A stretch of DNA of 7,452 nucleotides from an uncultured Collinsella sp. (GTDB taxonomy: Bacteria > Actinomycetota > Coriobacteriia > Coriobacteriales > Coriobacteriaceae), in NCBI GenBank assembly GCA_900550815.1, contig URTW01000096.1, positions 1 through 7,452 on the forward strand, written 5' to 3'. Under the pieces are notes generated by a model. That model saw nothing but the letters and a program-made list of their open reading frames with translations, ran no database searches and was not told the origin of the DNA. Both the position numbers and the translations under genes were made by a program. This document shows, one piece after another, positions 1 to 6,112 of this stretch (positions within the stretch are counted from its first letter, which is position 1; each line of letters opens with the position of its first letter).

Positions 1-121
1 GGGGCCGCGGGGGCGTTCGGCTAACTGCGGGAATGGCCTATTTGCTCAATGTGTTCGGCTGAGATCGGAAATCAACCAACGGACACGAACCGACCACTCA
101 TCCGGTCGCGCAGGCCACGAT

Positions 122-157
122 AGAAAAAGGAGCCGTCCCCATGGAACAGCTCCTTTT
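122..157 (-). terminator. Intrinsic terminator of glmU, possibly bidirectional
   Basis: Read on the minus strand, a 9-bp perfect stem (AAAAGGAGC with GCTCCTTTT; plus-strand 149-157 with 125-133) closes a 15-nt loop. The loop can pair further (GTCC with GGAC plus a bulge), and a T-run follows. It starts 16 nt past the glmU stop codon. Its symmetry also gives a shorter T-run (TTTT) on the plus strand, so it could also stop a convergent gene entering from the left. Confidence 0.8.
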
Positions 158-172
158 GTGCTTGGCGAAACG

Positions 173-1585
173 TTATGCCTCGTCGTCCTCGTGCAGACGG
201 CGGCGATAATCGGCGGCCCAGCCCTCAATATTTACCTGACGGGCGCGGCCCAGACCGAGTGCGTCGGCCGGGACCGGCTCGGTGATGACGGAGCCGGCGG
301 CCACGAGTGCGCCGTCGCCAATCTGAGCGGGCGCGACCATCATGGTGTCGGAACCGATGAAGGCATCCTTGCCGATGACAGTCTTGTGCTTGTGCACGCC
401 ATCGTAGTTGCAGGTGATGGAGCCCGCGCCCACGTTGACGCCGGAGCCCATGGTGGTGTCGCCGATGTAGGACAGGTGCGGCACCTTGGAGCCCTCGCCG
501 ATCGTGGACTTCTTGATCTCCACGTGCGTGCCGGCCTTGGAGCCGTCGAGCATATGGGTACCCGGGCGCAGGTAGGCGCGCGGGCCGCAGTCGACGCCGT
601 TCTCGATGACGGCCTCGATGGCGATGGTCTCGTCGATGATGCAGCCGCTGCCGACGGTGGTGTCGGTGAGGCGGCTGTTGGGGCCGAGCTGGCACTCCTC
701 GCCCACGGTGACGTGGCCGATCAGGTGCGTCTGCGGCCACACGACGGTGTCGCGGCCGATGGTGGCATCGGGGCCGATCCAGGCCTGCGTGGGGTCGATG
801 AAGGTAACGCCCTCGGCCATCCAGTGCTCGTTGATGCGGTCGCGCGCGATGGCGGTGAGCTGCGCGAGCTGGATGCGGCTGTTGACGCCCAGGCCGTCGC
901 GGTAGTCGTCACAGTGGAAGATGGAGACCGCCTGGCCGTGACCCTTGAGGATCTCGAGCATGTCGGGCAGGTAGTACTCGGACTGCGCGTTGTCGTTGCC
1001 GATCTCGTTAATGTGGGCGGCGAGCTGCACGCCGTCGAAGGCGTAGCAGCCGGCGTTGCACTCGAGCAGCGTGGCGGCCTGCTCGGGCGTGCAGTCCTTC
1101 TGCTCGATGATGCGCTCGATCTGACCATCGGCGCCCAGCTTGATGCGGCCGTAGCCAAAAGGATCGGGCGGGGTCATGGTCATGACGGTGCAGGCGAGCT
1201 CGCCGGTGGCGACGGTCTGCGCGAACTTGGCGACGGTGTCGGCGGTGATGAGCGGCAGGTCGCCGTTGAGCACGACGACGGGGCCTTGCGTGATGCCGCA
1301 GGCCTCGAGCGCGACCTTGACGGCGTGGCCGGTGCCCAGGCGCTTGGTCTGCTCAACGCACTCGACCTTGGTGGCGCTGTTGGCGTAGGCGCCGTCGATG
1401 AGGGCACGCATCTCGTCGGCGTGGCTGCCGATGACGACCACGACGCGGCTGCAGCCGGCCTTGATGGTGGCGTCGACGATCCACTGAACCATGGGCTTAC
1501 CCAGGATCTTGTGCGAAACCTTGCAGTGGTTCGACTTCATGCGGGTGCCCTCGCCGGCGGCGAGGATAATTGCGGTTGCGTCCAT
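173..1585 (-). CDS. glmU: GlmU, bifunctional UDP-GlcNAc pyrophosphorylase / glucosamine-1-phosphate N-acetyltransferase
   Basis: Cytoplasmic enzyme making UDP-N-acetylglucosamine for peptidoglycan: it acetylates glucosamine-1-phosphate, then transfers UMP from UTP. The product is 470 aa, near the usual family length. The N-terminal Rossmann-like uridyltransferase domain shows LAAGEGTRMKS (residues 8-18), the EQTKRLGTGHA nucleotide motif (78-88) and the metal-site NGD (107-109). The C-terminal left-handed beta-helix shows hexapeptide repeats, HLSYIGD with the probable catalytic His370 (E. coli His363), and NYDG at Asn393 (E. coli Asn386). I chose the ATG at 1585 because AGGAG lies 5 nt upstream and the family N-terminus begins there. 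An in-frame upstream ATG at 1639 would add 18 unconserved residues. The gene is transcribed away from the ECF operon and ends in a clear terminator. No convincing minus-strand promoter was found; TATCAT (1646-1641) with a poorly spaced TTACGC is the best candidate. Confidence 0.97.
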   Translation of the reverse strand: MDATAIILAAGEGTRMKSNHCKVSHKILGKPMVQWIVDATIKAGCSRVVVVIGSHADEMRALIDGAYANSATKVECVEQTKRLGTGHAVKVALEACGITQGPVVVLNGDLPLITADTVAKFAQTVATGELACTVMTMTPPDPFGYGRIKLGADGQIERIIEQKDCTPEQAATLLECNAGCYAFDGVQLAAHINEIGNDNAQSEYYLPDMLEILKGHGQAVSIFHCDDYRDGLGVNSRIQLAQLTAIARDRINEHWMAEGVTFIDPTQAWIGPDATIGRDTVVWPQTHLIGHVTVGEECQLGPNSRLTDTTVGSGCIIDETIAIEAVIENGVDCGPRAYLRPGTHMLDGSKAGTHVEIKKSTIGEGSKVPHLSYIGDTTMGSGVNVGAGSITCNYDGVHKHKTVIGKDAFIGSDTMMVAPAQIGDGALVAAGSVITEPVPADALGLGRARQVNIEGWAADYRRRLHEDDEA

Positions 1586-1617
1586 GTGATCTCCTGTTAC
1601 GTTATAGAGACGTGTGT

Positions 1618-1645
1618 TTGGAAACGATACACGGCGCAATATGAT
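1618..1645 (+). promoter_or_regulatory. Putative sigma70-type promoter of the ECF transporter operon
   Basis: TTGGAA (1618-1623) and TATGAT (1640-1645) are separated by 16 nt; the -10 matches consensus at 5 of 6 positions and the -35 at 4 of 6. Transcription would start near 1652, leaving a leader of about 120 nt before the first gene. It overlaps the upstream region of the divergent glmU, so the two genes may share regulatory DNA. This is pattern matching only. Confidence 0.45.
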
Positions 1646-1651
1646 ACCGCA

Positions 1652-1770
1652 GGCATATGATGAGCGCGTAACGATTGATGCGCGACGGCCGATGTCGGTG
1701 CCGACGGCGTGGTGTTTGCGCTGGTTTTGTATGGCGGCGGCGCTGCGGCGTTGACGTTTTGAGCGAGGGG
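1652..1770 (+). other. Untranslated leader of the ECF operon; no recognised riboswitch
   Basis: This stretch could be read as an extension of the first gene from the TTG at 1675. The resulting peptide is Arg/Cys/Gly-rich and unlike any transporter N-terminus, so I treat it as leader. It has a small bulged hairpin at 1688-1708 (GCC-GTCG / CGAC-GGC, tetraloop GTGC). I looked for cobalamin-riboswitch and TPP-riboswitch core sequences and saw none; the leader also seems too short for a full cobalamin riboswitch. Confidence 0.4.
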
Positions 1771-2670
1771 ATGGGGGTGCCCGTGGATATCATGCGAGAG
1801 GAATCGGGCAACGAACCTGTCGCGGCATTTTCGATGTCGCATCCGGCGGTGCCGGCGCTCTACATGGTGCTGACGTTGGGGCTCACCATGTTCTCGATGC
1901 AACCGGTGCTGATTGTGCTATCGCTTGCGGGCGGGTTGGCGTACGGGCTTGCGACGCGCGGTGTTGCGCGCACGTTGGGCGCGCTTCGCTGGCAGCTGCC
2001 GGTGATTTTGATCATTGCGGTGCTCAATCCGCTGTTTAGTGCATCGGGCTCGACGGAGCTGTTTCGTATTGGCATGCGTGCGGTGTATCTAGAGAGCATG
2101 GTTTACGGCCTGTGCATGGGCGGGCTGTTCGTGGCGAGCGTGCTGTGGTTTGAGGCCGCGGCGTCGATGCTCGAATACGACAAGGTACTTGCGCTTTTGG
2201 GCAACGCCGCGCCGGTGCTCGCGCTCATGATCTCGATGTGCATGCGGCTTATCCCGCAGTTTTTACGCCGCGGTCGTACGGTACTGGCGGTGCAGGATGC
2301 GATTGATGTGCCGGGTCGCGCGCCGGCCGATCCCGTGCGTTCGCGCCTACGGGCATCGAGCGTGTTGATGGGCTGGGGCATGGAAGATTCGCTGGAGCGC
2401 GCGGACGCCATGCGCTCCCGTGGATGGGGCGCCGCGACACGTCGCACGACGTACGCGCGGTATCGGCTGGGTCGCGGCGATGTTGCCGCGCTGGTTGGGC
2501 TTGCGGTGTTTGGTGCCGCTGCGGTGGCGGTGGCATGGGCCGCGACAACGCAGTATTCGTTTTACCCGCAACTATCGGTGCCGGCGCCGTGGCTGGGCTA
2601 TGTCGTGTACGCTGCCTGGATGATGCTGCCCTGCGTGTTGCATGCGATCGATGAGAAGAGGTTCGGCTGA
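1771..2670 (+). CDS. ECF transporter transmembrane (T) component, EcfT/CbiQ family
   Basis: Scaffold membrane protein of an energy-coupling factor vitamin transporter, linking the ATPases to the substrate-binding S protein. The product is about 299 aa with around six hydrophobic segments: the first pair in the N-terminal third, two central ones ending in the cytoplasmic coupling helices, and two near the C-terminus. The second coupling motif is clear: ADAMRSRGWG, with Ser-Arg-Gly at 216-218. The first one, in the region MRLIPQFL (158-165) to VQDAID (174-179), lacks the usual Ala-Arg-Gly. The start is uncertain: the ATG at 1771 is used, but GTG 1777 has GAGG at a better distance (8 nt), and GTG 1783 or ATG 1792 are also possible. 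The gene overlaps the ATPase gene by one base (TGATG), indicating translational coupling. It would be called CbrV if the cobalamin assignment of the operon is right. Confidence 0.88.
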   Translation: MGVPVDIMREESGNEPVAAFSMSHPAVPALYMVLTLGLTMFSMQPVLIVLSLAGGLAYGLATRGVARTLGALRWQLPVILIIAVLNPLFSASGSTELFRIGMRAVYLESMVYGLCMGGLFVASVLWFEAAASMLEYDKVLALLGNAAPVLALMISMCMRLIPQFLRRGRTVLAVQDAIDVPGRAPADPVRSRLRASSVLMGWGMEDSLERADAMRSRGWGAATRRTTYARYRLGRGDVAALVGLAVFGAAAVAVAWAATTQYSFYPQLSVPAPWLGYVVYAAWMMLPCVLHAIDEKRFG

Positions 2671-4313
2671 TGGCTCGGTTGGATAGGGGCCCGGTGTCGG
2701 GCGCGGCGTGCGGCCCGGATATGCCGGCGATTGAGGTGCGGAGCCTGAGCTTTGCCTACCCCGATGCGGATGCTGCGGTGCTCGAGGGACTCGACTGGTC
2801 TGTTCCCCAAGGTGCATTTGCGCTGCTTGTCGGCGGTACCGGATCGGGTAAGTCGACGTTGCTGTCGCTACTCAAGCCCGAGATCGCTCCGGCGGGCGAG
2901 CGCACTGGCGAACTGCTCGTGCTGGGCGAGAACGTCGCCGACATGGATGTGCGGGCATCGGCGGAGCGCGTGGGCTATGTGTTCCAGGATCCCGAGAACC
3001 AGATCGTGTGCGAAACCGTGTGGCACGAGATGGCGTTTGGCCTGGAAAACTTGGGGCTAGCGCGTGATGAGATGCGCCGTCGCGTAGCTGAGACCAGCTA
3101 TTTCTTTGGGCTGGAAGATTGGCTTCACCGCGATACTGACACGCTTTCGGGCGGTCGCAAACAGTTGCTGTCGTTGGCGGCCGTTCTGACGCTGCGCCCG
3201 CGCGTGCTGCTGCTCGACGAGCCCACGTCTCAGCTTGATCCGGTTGCGGAGAAGAATTTCCTGCACGCGCTGTTTCGTGTGAATCGCGAGCTGGGCTGCA
3301 CGGTTGTTGTGGCGACGCATCAGCCGCGCCCAATGCTCGAATACGCGACGTGTGCGTACCGGATTGAGGACGGTCGCGTGCGCGAGGTGGCGGATATGGC
3401 TTCTTTGGGACGCCGAGAATCGCTGGTTTCCGATGATATGTTGGGGTGGGGTGCCATCCGATGTGCAAAAAAAGGAGTATTCAGCAGGCGTGAGGACAAT
3501 TTGGGCTCTCTGGAGCCGCCCGGGGACGTATCGAGCGCGAAAAAAAGTTCGAAATTGGACAAATCGTCCGAATTTGTGGCGCAAACGTCGCTCGAGAACG
3601 GCTCGGAAGCCTTCCCGCGCACGGATGGAAGCAGAATACTCCAAAAAATGCACGGCGGATCGGCTACCACCCTGTCGGAAGGCTGGTTTCGCTACGATCG
3701 CGCGGGCGGTTGGGTGCTGCGCGGGCTCGACGTGACGTTTTCGGCCGGCGCGGTGCATGCGATTGTGGGCGGAAACGGCTGCGGCAAGTCGACGATGCTC
3801 TCGGTGCTGGCCAAGACGGCTAAGCTGCAGCGTGGCCGCATGGTGCGTGGGACGGCTTCGGCGGCACTGCTGCCACAGATTCCCATGGCATTGCTGGTCG
3901 CCGAAACGGTGCGCGACGAGCTGAAGGAATGGGCTTCGACCTGCGGGTACGACGAGAACTTGGCGCGGGAGCGTGCGGCGCAACTGGGACTGGACGGCTT
4001 GGAGACGCGCCACCCCAACGACCTCTCGGGCGGACAGCGCCAGCTGCTTGCACTGGCAAAGCTGCTGCTGATCGGCCCCGAGCTGCTGCTGCTTGACGAA
4101 CCCACGAAGGGCTTGGACCTGGAGAGCCGCCGCATCATCGCCCGCGCCCTGCGTGACCATGCGAAGGCTGGCGGCACCGTCATCATGGCTACGCACGATT
4201 TGGACTTTGCCGAGCAGGTAGCCGACGACGTCGCCATGATGTTCGACGGCGAGATCGCCTGCATGGAGCCTCCGGCAGATTTCTTTGCCGACAACGTGTT
4301 CTATAGGGCGTGA
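2670..4313 (+). CDS. ECF transporter ATPase, two fused ABC nucleotide-binding domains (duplicated A component)
   Basis: Energises vitamin uptake by ATP hydrolysis at the cytoplasmic face of the T component; one polypeptide replaces the usual EcfA1/EcfA2 pair. The product is 547 aa. Domain 1 (about 20-245) has Walker A GGTGSGKST (55-63), the Q-loop FQDPENQ typical of ECF ATPases (Gln106), signature LSGGRKQ (159-165), Walker B LLLDEP (Asp183-Glu184) and switch His217. Domain 2 (about 335-547) has GGNGCGKST (367-375), LSGGQRQ (452-458), Asp476-Glu477 and His509. Both sites therefore look catalytically complete. The start at 2670 has AGAGG 8 nt upstream and overlaps the preceding stop; Met18 has no such support. 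The linker (about 261-333) is Lys/Ser-rich, carries three A6-A7 tracts and is encoded by a long DNA palindrome (separate entry). The name CbrU would apply if the substrate is cobalamin; YkoD-type systems share the duplicated layout. Confidence 0.95.
   Translation: MARLDRGPVSGAACGPDMPAIEVRSLSFAYPDADAAVLEGLDWSVPQGAFALLVGGTGSGKSTLLSLLKPEIAPAGERTGELLVLGENVADMDVRASAERVGYVFQDPENQIVCETVWHEMAFGLENLGLARDEMRRRVAETSYFFGLEDWLHRDTDTLSGGRKQLLSLAAVLTLRPRVLLLDEPTSQLDPVAEKNFLHALFRVNRELGCTVVVATHQPRPMLEYATCAYRIEDGRVREVADMASLGRRESLVSDDMLGWGAIRCAKKGVFSRREDNLGSLEPPGDVSSAKKSSKLDKSSEFVAQTSLENGSEAFPRTDGSRILQKMHGGSATTLSEGWFRYDRAGGWVLRGLDVTFSAGAVHAIVGGNGCGKSTMLSVLAKTAKLQRGRMVRGTASAALLPQIPMALLVAETVRDELKEWASTCGYDENLARERAAQLGLDGLETRHPNDLSGGQRQLLALAKLLLIGPELLLLDEPTKGLDLESRRIIARALRDHAKAGGTVIMATHDLDFAEQVADDVAMMFDGEIACMEPPADFFADNVFYRA
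3451..3667. repeat. Long nested imperfect palindrome inside the ATPase linker, possible inserted palindromic element
   Basis: Complementary segments pair symmetrically from outside to centre: GCC 3453-3455 / GGC 3662-3664; ATCCG 3456-3460 / CGGAT 3656-3660; GTGCA 3463-3467 / TGCAC 3649-3653; GGAGTATTC 3474-3482 / GAATACTCC 3634-3642; GC 3484-3485 / GC 3631-3632; CGTG 3489-3492 / CACG 3620-3623; GGCT 3504-3507 / AGCC 3608-3611; GAGCCG 3513-3518 / CGGCTC 3599-3604; TCGAGCG 3531-3537 / CGCTCGA 3589-3595. At the centre is a hairpin AAATTGGAC 3552-3560 / GTCCGAATTT 3566-3575 with one bulged G. The span between the TGCA ends (3464-3652) is 189 nt, exactly 63 codons. It is open in the gene's frame and codes for most of the interdomain linker. 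Borders are approximate and no target-site duplication is evident. Identity as a mobile or dispersed element is inference. Confidence 0.7.
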
Positions 4314-4317
4314 TGGG

Positions 4318-5031
4318 ATGACAGACTGTCGTTTCTCGCACTTGCTTGCAAAACTGGAGGTCCCGTTGTTGTTGGCAGTGCCGGCAGTGATGACTGCGGC
4401 GTTGCTGGCGGGCATTGAGCAGGCGGCGCTTGCCATGCTGGTTGTAGTGGCGCTGGTGCTTGCGTTGTTCTTTGCGGGTTACGAGGCATCTCGTCCGGGT
4501 TTGCGCCAGATTATGCCCACGCTGGTGCTGGCGGCGCTGGCCGCGGCGGGGCGCATCCTGTTTGGGCCTATTCCCGACTTTAAACCGGTGAGCGCCATCG
4601 CCATAATCGCGGGGGCGACGCTTGGTCGCCGCAATGGTTTTATGGTTGGCGCGCTGGCGGCGCTGACCAGCAATTTCTTTTTTGGACAGGGCATGTGGAC
4701 ACCGTGGCAGATGTATGCCTGGGGCCTGGTTGGCTATGTTGGCGGTGCGCTGGCGCATGCCGGTGCGTTTGACCGTGCGGATGGAACCGTGCGCATGCCG
4801 GCGCTGTTGGCGTATGGCTTTGCCTCGGGTTTGCTGTACGGCGTGGTGATCAACGCGTACGACATTATCGGTTTTGTACAACCGCTCACGTGGGCGGGCG
4901 TCGTGGCGCGTCTTGCCACCGCCGTACCGTTCGATATCACGCACGGACTCGCGACCTGCGTGTTTTTGGCCGTCCTGTACAAGCCCTGGTGTCGCCGCAT
5001 TAACCGTGTCGTCGTGAAATACGGGCTGTAG
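4318..5031 (+). CDS. ECF transporter substrate-specific (S) component, predicted cobalamin/corrinoid type (CbrT-like)
   Basis: Integral membrane protein that binds the vitamin and docks on the T component. The product is 237 aa with six or more hydrophobic segments spread over the whole length. Family-typical stretches are GRILFGPIPDFKPVSAIAII (78-97), the loop SNFFFGQGMWTPWQM (118-132) and the following AWGLVGYVGGAL helix. I recognise this conserved SNFFFGQG-WTPWQM style from S components annotated as predicted cobalamin (CbrT) transporters, usually beside a duplicated ATPase and a dedicated T protein, as here. The substrate remains unproven; dimethylbenzimidazole or another vitamin precursor is possible. 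The ATG at 4318 is 4 nt after the ATPase stop, so coupled translation is likely; AGGG at 4305-4308 is a weak ribosome site. It is the last gene of the operon; the start at 4285 would overlap the ATPase gene and is rejected. Confidence 0.88.
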   Translation: MTDCRFSHLLAKLEVPLLLAVPAVMTAALLAGIEQAALAMLVVVALVLALFFAGYEASRPGLRQIMPTLVLAALAAAGRILFGPIPDFKPVSAIAIIAGATLGRRNGFMVGALAALTSNFFFGQGMWTPWQMYAWGLVGYVGGALAHAGAFDRADGTVRMPALLAYGFASGLLYGVVINAYDIIGFVQPLTWAGVVARLATAVPFDITHGLATCVFLAVLYKPWCRRINRVVVKYGL

Positions 5032-5055
5032 GGCATTTCGCGTTCCCTCACGAAC

Positions 5056-5118
5056 TTGCGGTGGAATAGTTCTCGTTTTTGGCTATTTGCTGCCCAAACA
5101 GGAACTATTCCACCGCAA
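5056..5118. repeat. Perfect 17-bp inverted repeat in the convergent spacer between the ECF operon and xth
   Basis: TTGCGGTGGAATAGTTC (5056-5072) and its exact reverse complement (5102-5118) flank a 29-nt spacer. Pairing continues weakly outward after one mismatch (AA 5053-5054 with TT 5120-5121). The spacer can also pair (TTTGG with CCAAA). No T-run follows on either strand, so it is not a standard intrinsic terminator, though RNA from either side would form a very stable hairpin between the two convergent genes. It may be a dispersed palindromic repeat, a transcript-end stabiliser or a binding site. Confidence 0.8.
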
Positions 5119-5124
5119 CTTATA

Positions 5125-5164
5125 GGGGGAGAGGGGCCACATAATCTGTTTTCCTCTGTCCCCC
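5125..5164. repeat. Second stem-loop in the same spacer, near the xth stop
   Basis: GGGGGAGAGG (5125-5134) pairs with CCTC (5153-5156) and TCCCCC (5159-5164) around a 2-nt TG bulge, with an 18-nt loop. A competing short hairpin, CCCCA 5162-5166 / TGGGG 5176-5180, abuts the xth stop. Neither is followed by a proper T-run. They may end the xth transcript imperfectly or protect its 3' end. Confidence 0.45.
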
Positions 5165-5180
5165 CAGGAATTACTTGGGG

Positions 5181-5999
5181 CTAGAGTTCTAGCGTGAGGG
5201 TGACGGGGCAGTGGTCGCTGCCGAAGATGTCGCCGCGGATGCCGGTGTCGCGAACGCCGGCGGCGATTGCGTCGCTTACCAGGAAGTAGTCGATGCGCCA
5301 GCCGGCGTTGTTCTTGCGGGCATTAAAGCGGTAGCTCCACCAGCTATAGACGCCCTCGACGTCGGGATTTGCCGCGCGCCAGGTATCGGTAAAGCCGGCG
5401 TCGAGCAGTTCGGTAAACTTGCTGCGTTCTTCGTCCGAAAAGCCCGCGTTGCCGCGGTTGGACTTGGGGTTCTTAAGGTCGATCTCCTCGTGTGCCACGT
5501 TAAAGTCGCCGCAAGTTACGACGGGCTTGCCGGTCTCGCGCTCAAGCGCGCTCAAAAAGCCGCGGTAGGCATCGTCCCAGGCCATGCGCACATCGATGCG
5601 CGCGAGTTCGTTTTGCGCGTTGGGAGTGTAGACATCCACAAACCAGAACTTGTCGAACTCCAGCGCGCAGACGCGGCCCTCGGTTGCGGCTTGGGCAACG
5701 AGCTCGGCGGCCTCGCCCTCGCCGGCGTAGGGCAGCAGCGCGTCGGCGCGCAGCACGCGTAGCGGCTCCTGGCGGCTAAAGACCGCGGTGCCCGAATAGC
5801 CTTTGCGCTCGGCGTAGCTCCAGGTTTGGTGATAGCCGGGCGGGTCGATATCGACCTGGCCCTCCTGCAGCTTGGTCTCCTGCAGCGCCAGGATATCGAC
5901 GTCGAGTTCTTGCGCGATCTGGATAAAGCTCGGGTCCTTTTTGAGCACGGCGCGCAGGCCGTTGACGTTCCACGAGGCAAAGGTGTAAGTCTGAGGCAT
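5181..5999 (-). CDS. xth: Exodeoxyribonuclease III family AP endonuclease
   Basis: Base-excision repair enzyme of the exonuclease III / APE1 (EEP) superfamily: it cleaves DNA 5' of abasic sites and removes 3'-blocking groups. The product is 272 aa, close to family length. Visible motifs in order: SWNVNGLRA (Asn11, Asn13), LQETK with metal ligand Glu41, VYTPNA (Tyr124, Asn127), GDFNVA with Asp165 and Asn167, the NPKSNRG segment from residue 177, and the terminal GSDHCPV with Asp262 and His263. All expected catalytic residues are present. The spacing and the NPKSNRG segment resemble the ExoA/APE1 branch. The ATG at 5999 is preceded by AAAGGA 4 nt away. It is a single gene, divergent from the sirtuin and convergent with the ECF operon. 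No clear promoter was identified in the 113-bp spacer. Confidence 0.96.
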   Translation of the reverse strand: MPQTYTFASWNVNGLRAVLKKDPSFIQIAQELDVDILALQETKLQEGQVDIDPPGYHQTWSYAERKGYSGTAVFSRQEPLRVLRADALLPYAGEGEAAELVAQAATEGRVCALEFDKFWFVDVYTPNAQNELARIDVRMAWDDAYRGFLSALERETGKPVVTCGDFNVAHEEIDLKNPKSNRGNAGFSDEERSKFTELLDAGFTDTWRAANPDVEGVYSWWSYRFNARKNNAGWRIDYFLVSDAIAAGVRDTGIRGDIFGSDHCPVTLTLEL

Positions 6000-6055
6000 G
6001 GTGTCCTTTCGACGGGGTTGGCAGGCTTAAGATTACCGCAACAGAGGCGGGGATG

Positions 6056-6093
6056 GCTCCGCGAGCGCCGGAGCAATCGCAGCCGCTCCGGCG
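6056..6093 (+). promoter_or_regulatory. Two mutually exclusive hairpins in the sirtuin leader
   Basis: GCTCCG 6056-6061 can pair with CGGAGC 6069-6074 (6 bp, 7-nt loop). The same CGGAGC is also part of CGCCGGAGC 6066-6074, which pairs perfectly with GCTCCGGCG 6085-6093 (9 bp, 11-nt loop). The longer stem ends 8 nt before GGAGG (6102-6106). This could be alternative folding that alters ribosome access, or simply GC-rich spacer; no ligand motif or T-run is seen. Confidence 0.35.
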
Positions 6094-6112
6094 GCACAGA
6101 TGGAGGACTCAT

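Noticed and set aside
3..62. Possible C-terminal tail of a plus-strand gene ending at TGA 60-62
   Set aside because: Only 19 codons are visible and they match no family I recognise. The convergent terminator at 122-157 fits the idea but does not prove it.
158..1660. 500-aa open frame on the plus strand opposite glmU
   Set aside because: It is the antisense shadow of glmU in GC-rich DNA: a Val/Ala/Asp/Gly-rich product without motifs or a ribosome site.
1675..1770. N-terminal extension of the T component from TTG 1675
   Set aside because: The 32 added residues are Arg/Cys/Gly-rich with no hydrophobic or conserved pattern, while GAGG lies just upstream of the 1771-1783 starts.
1586..1770. Cobalamin or TPP riboswitch in front of the ECF operon
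   Set aside because: None of the core conserved boxes could be found by eye, and the leader is short; a covariance-model scan would be decisive.
3464..3652. CRISPR-like or insertion-sequence interpretation of the linker repeats
   Set aside because: There is one inverted pair and no regularly spaced direct repeats, no transposase frame, and no visible target-site duplication; a non-autonomous palindrome fits better.
3057..4436. 459-aa open frame on the minus strand opposite the ATPase gene
   Set aside because: The opposite strand encodes two complete ABC domains with all motifs; this frame has no recognisable domain and crosses into the next gene.
4189..4944. 251-aa minus-strand frame opposite the S component
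   Set aside because: Arg/His/Gln-rich antisense product with no motifs; the plus-strand membrane protein is clearly the real gene.
6018..6046. Promoter for the sirtuin at TTGGCA (6018-6023)
   Set aside because: The -35 is good, but no acceptable -10 lies 16-18 nt downstream.
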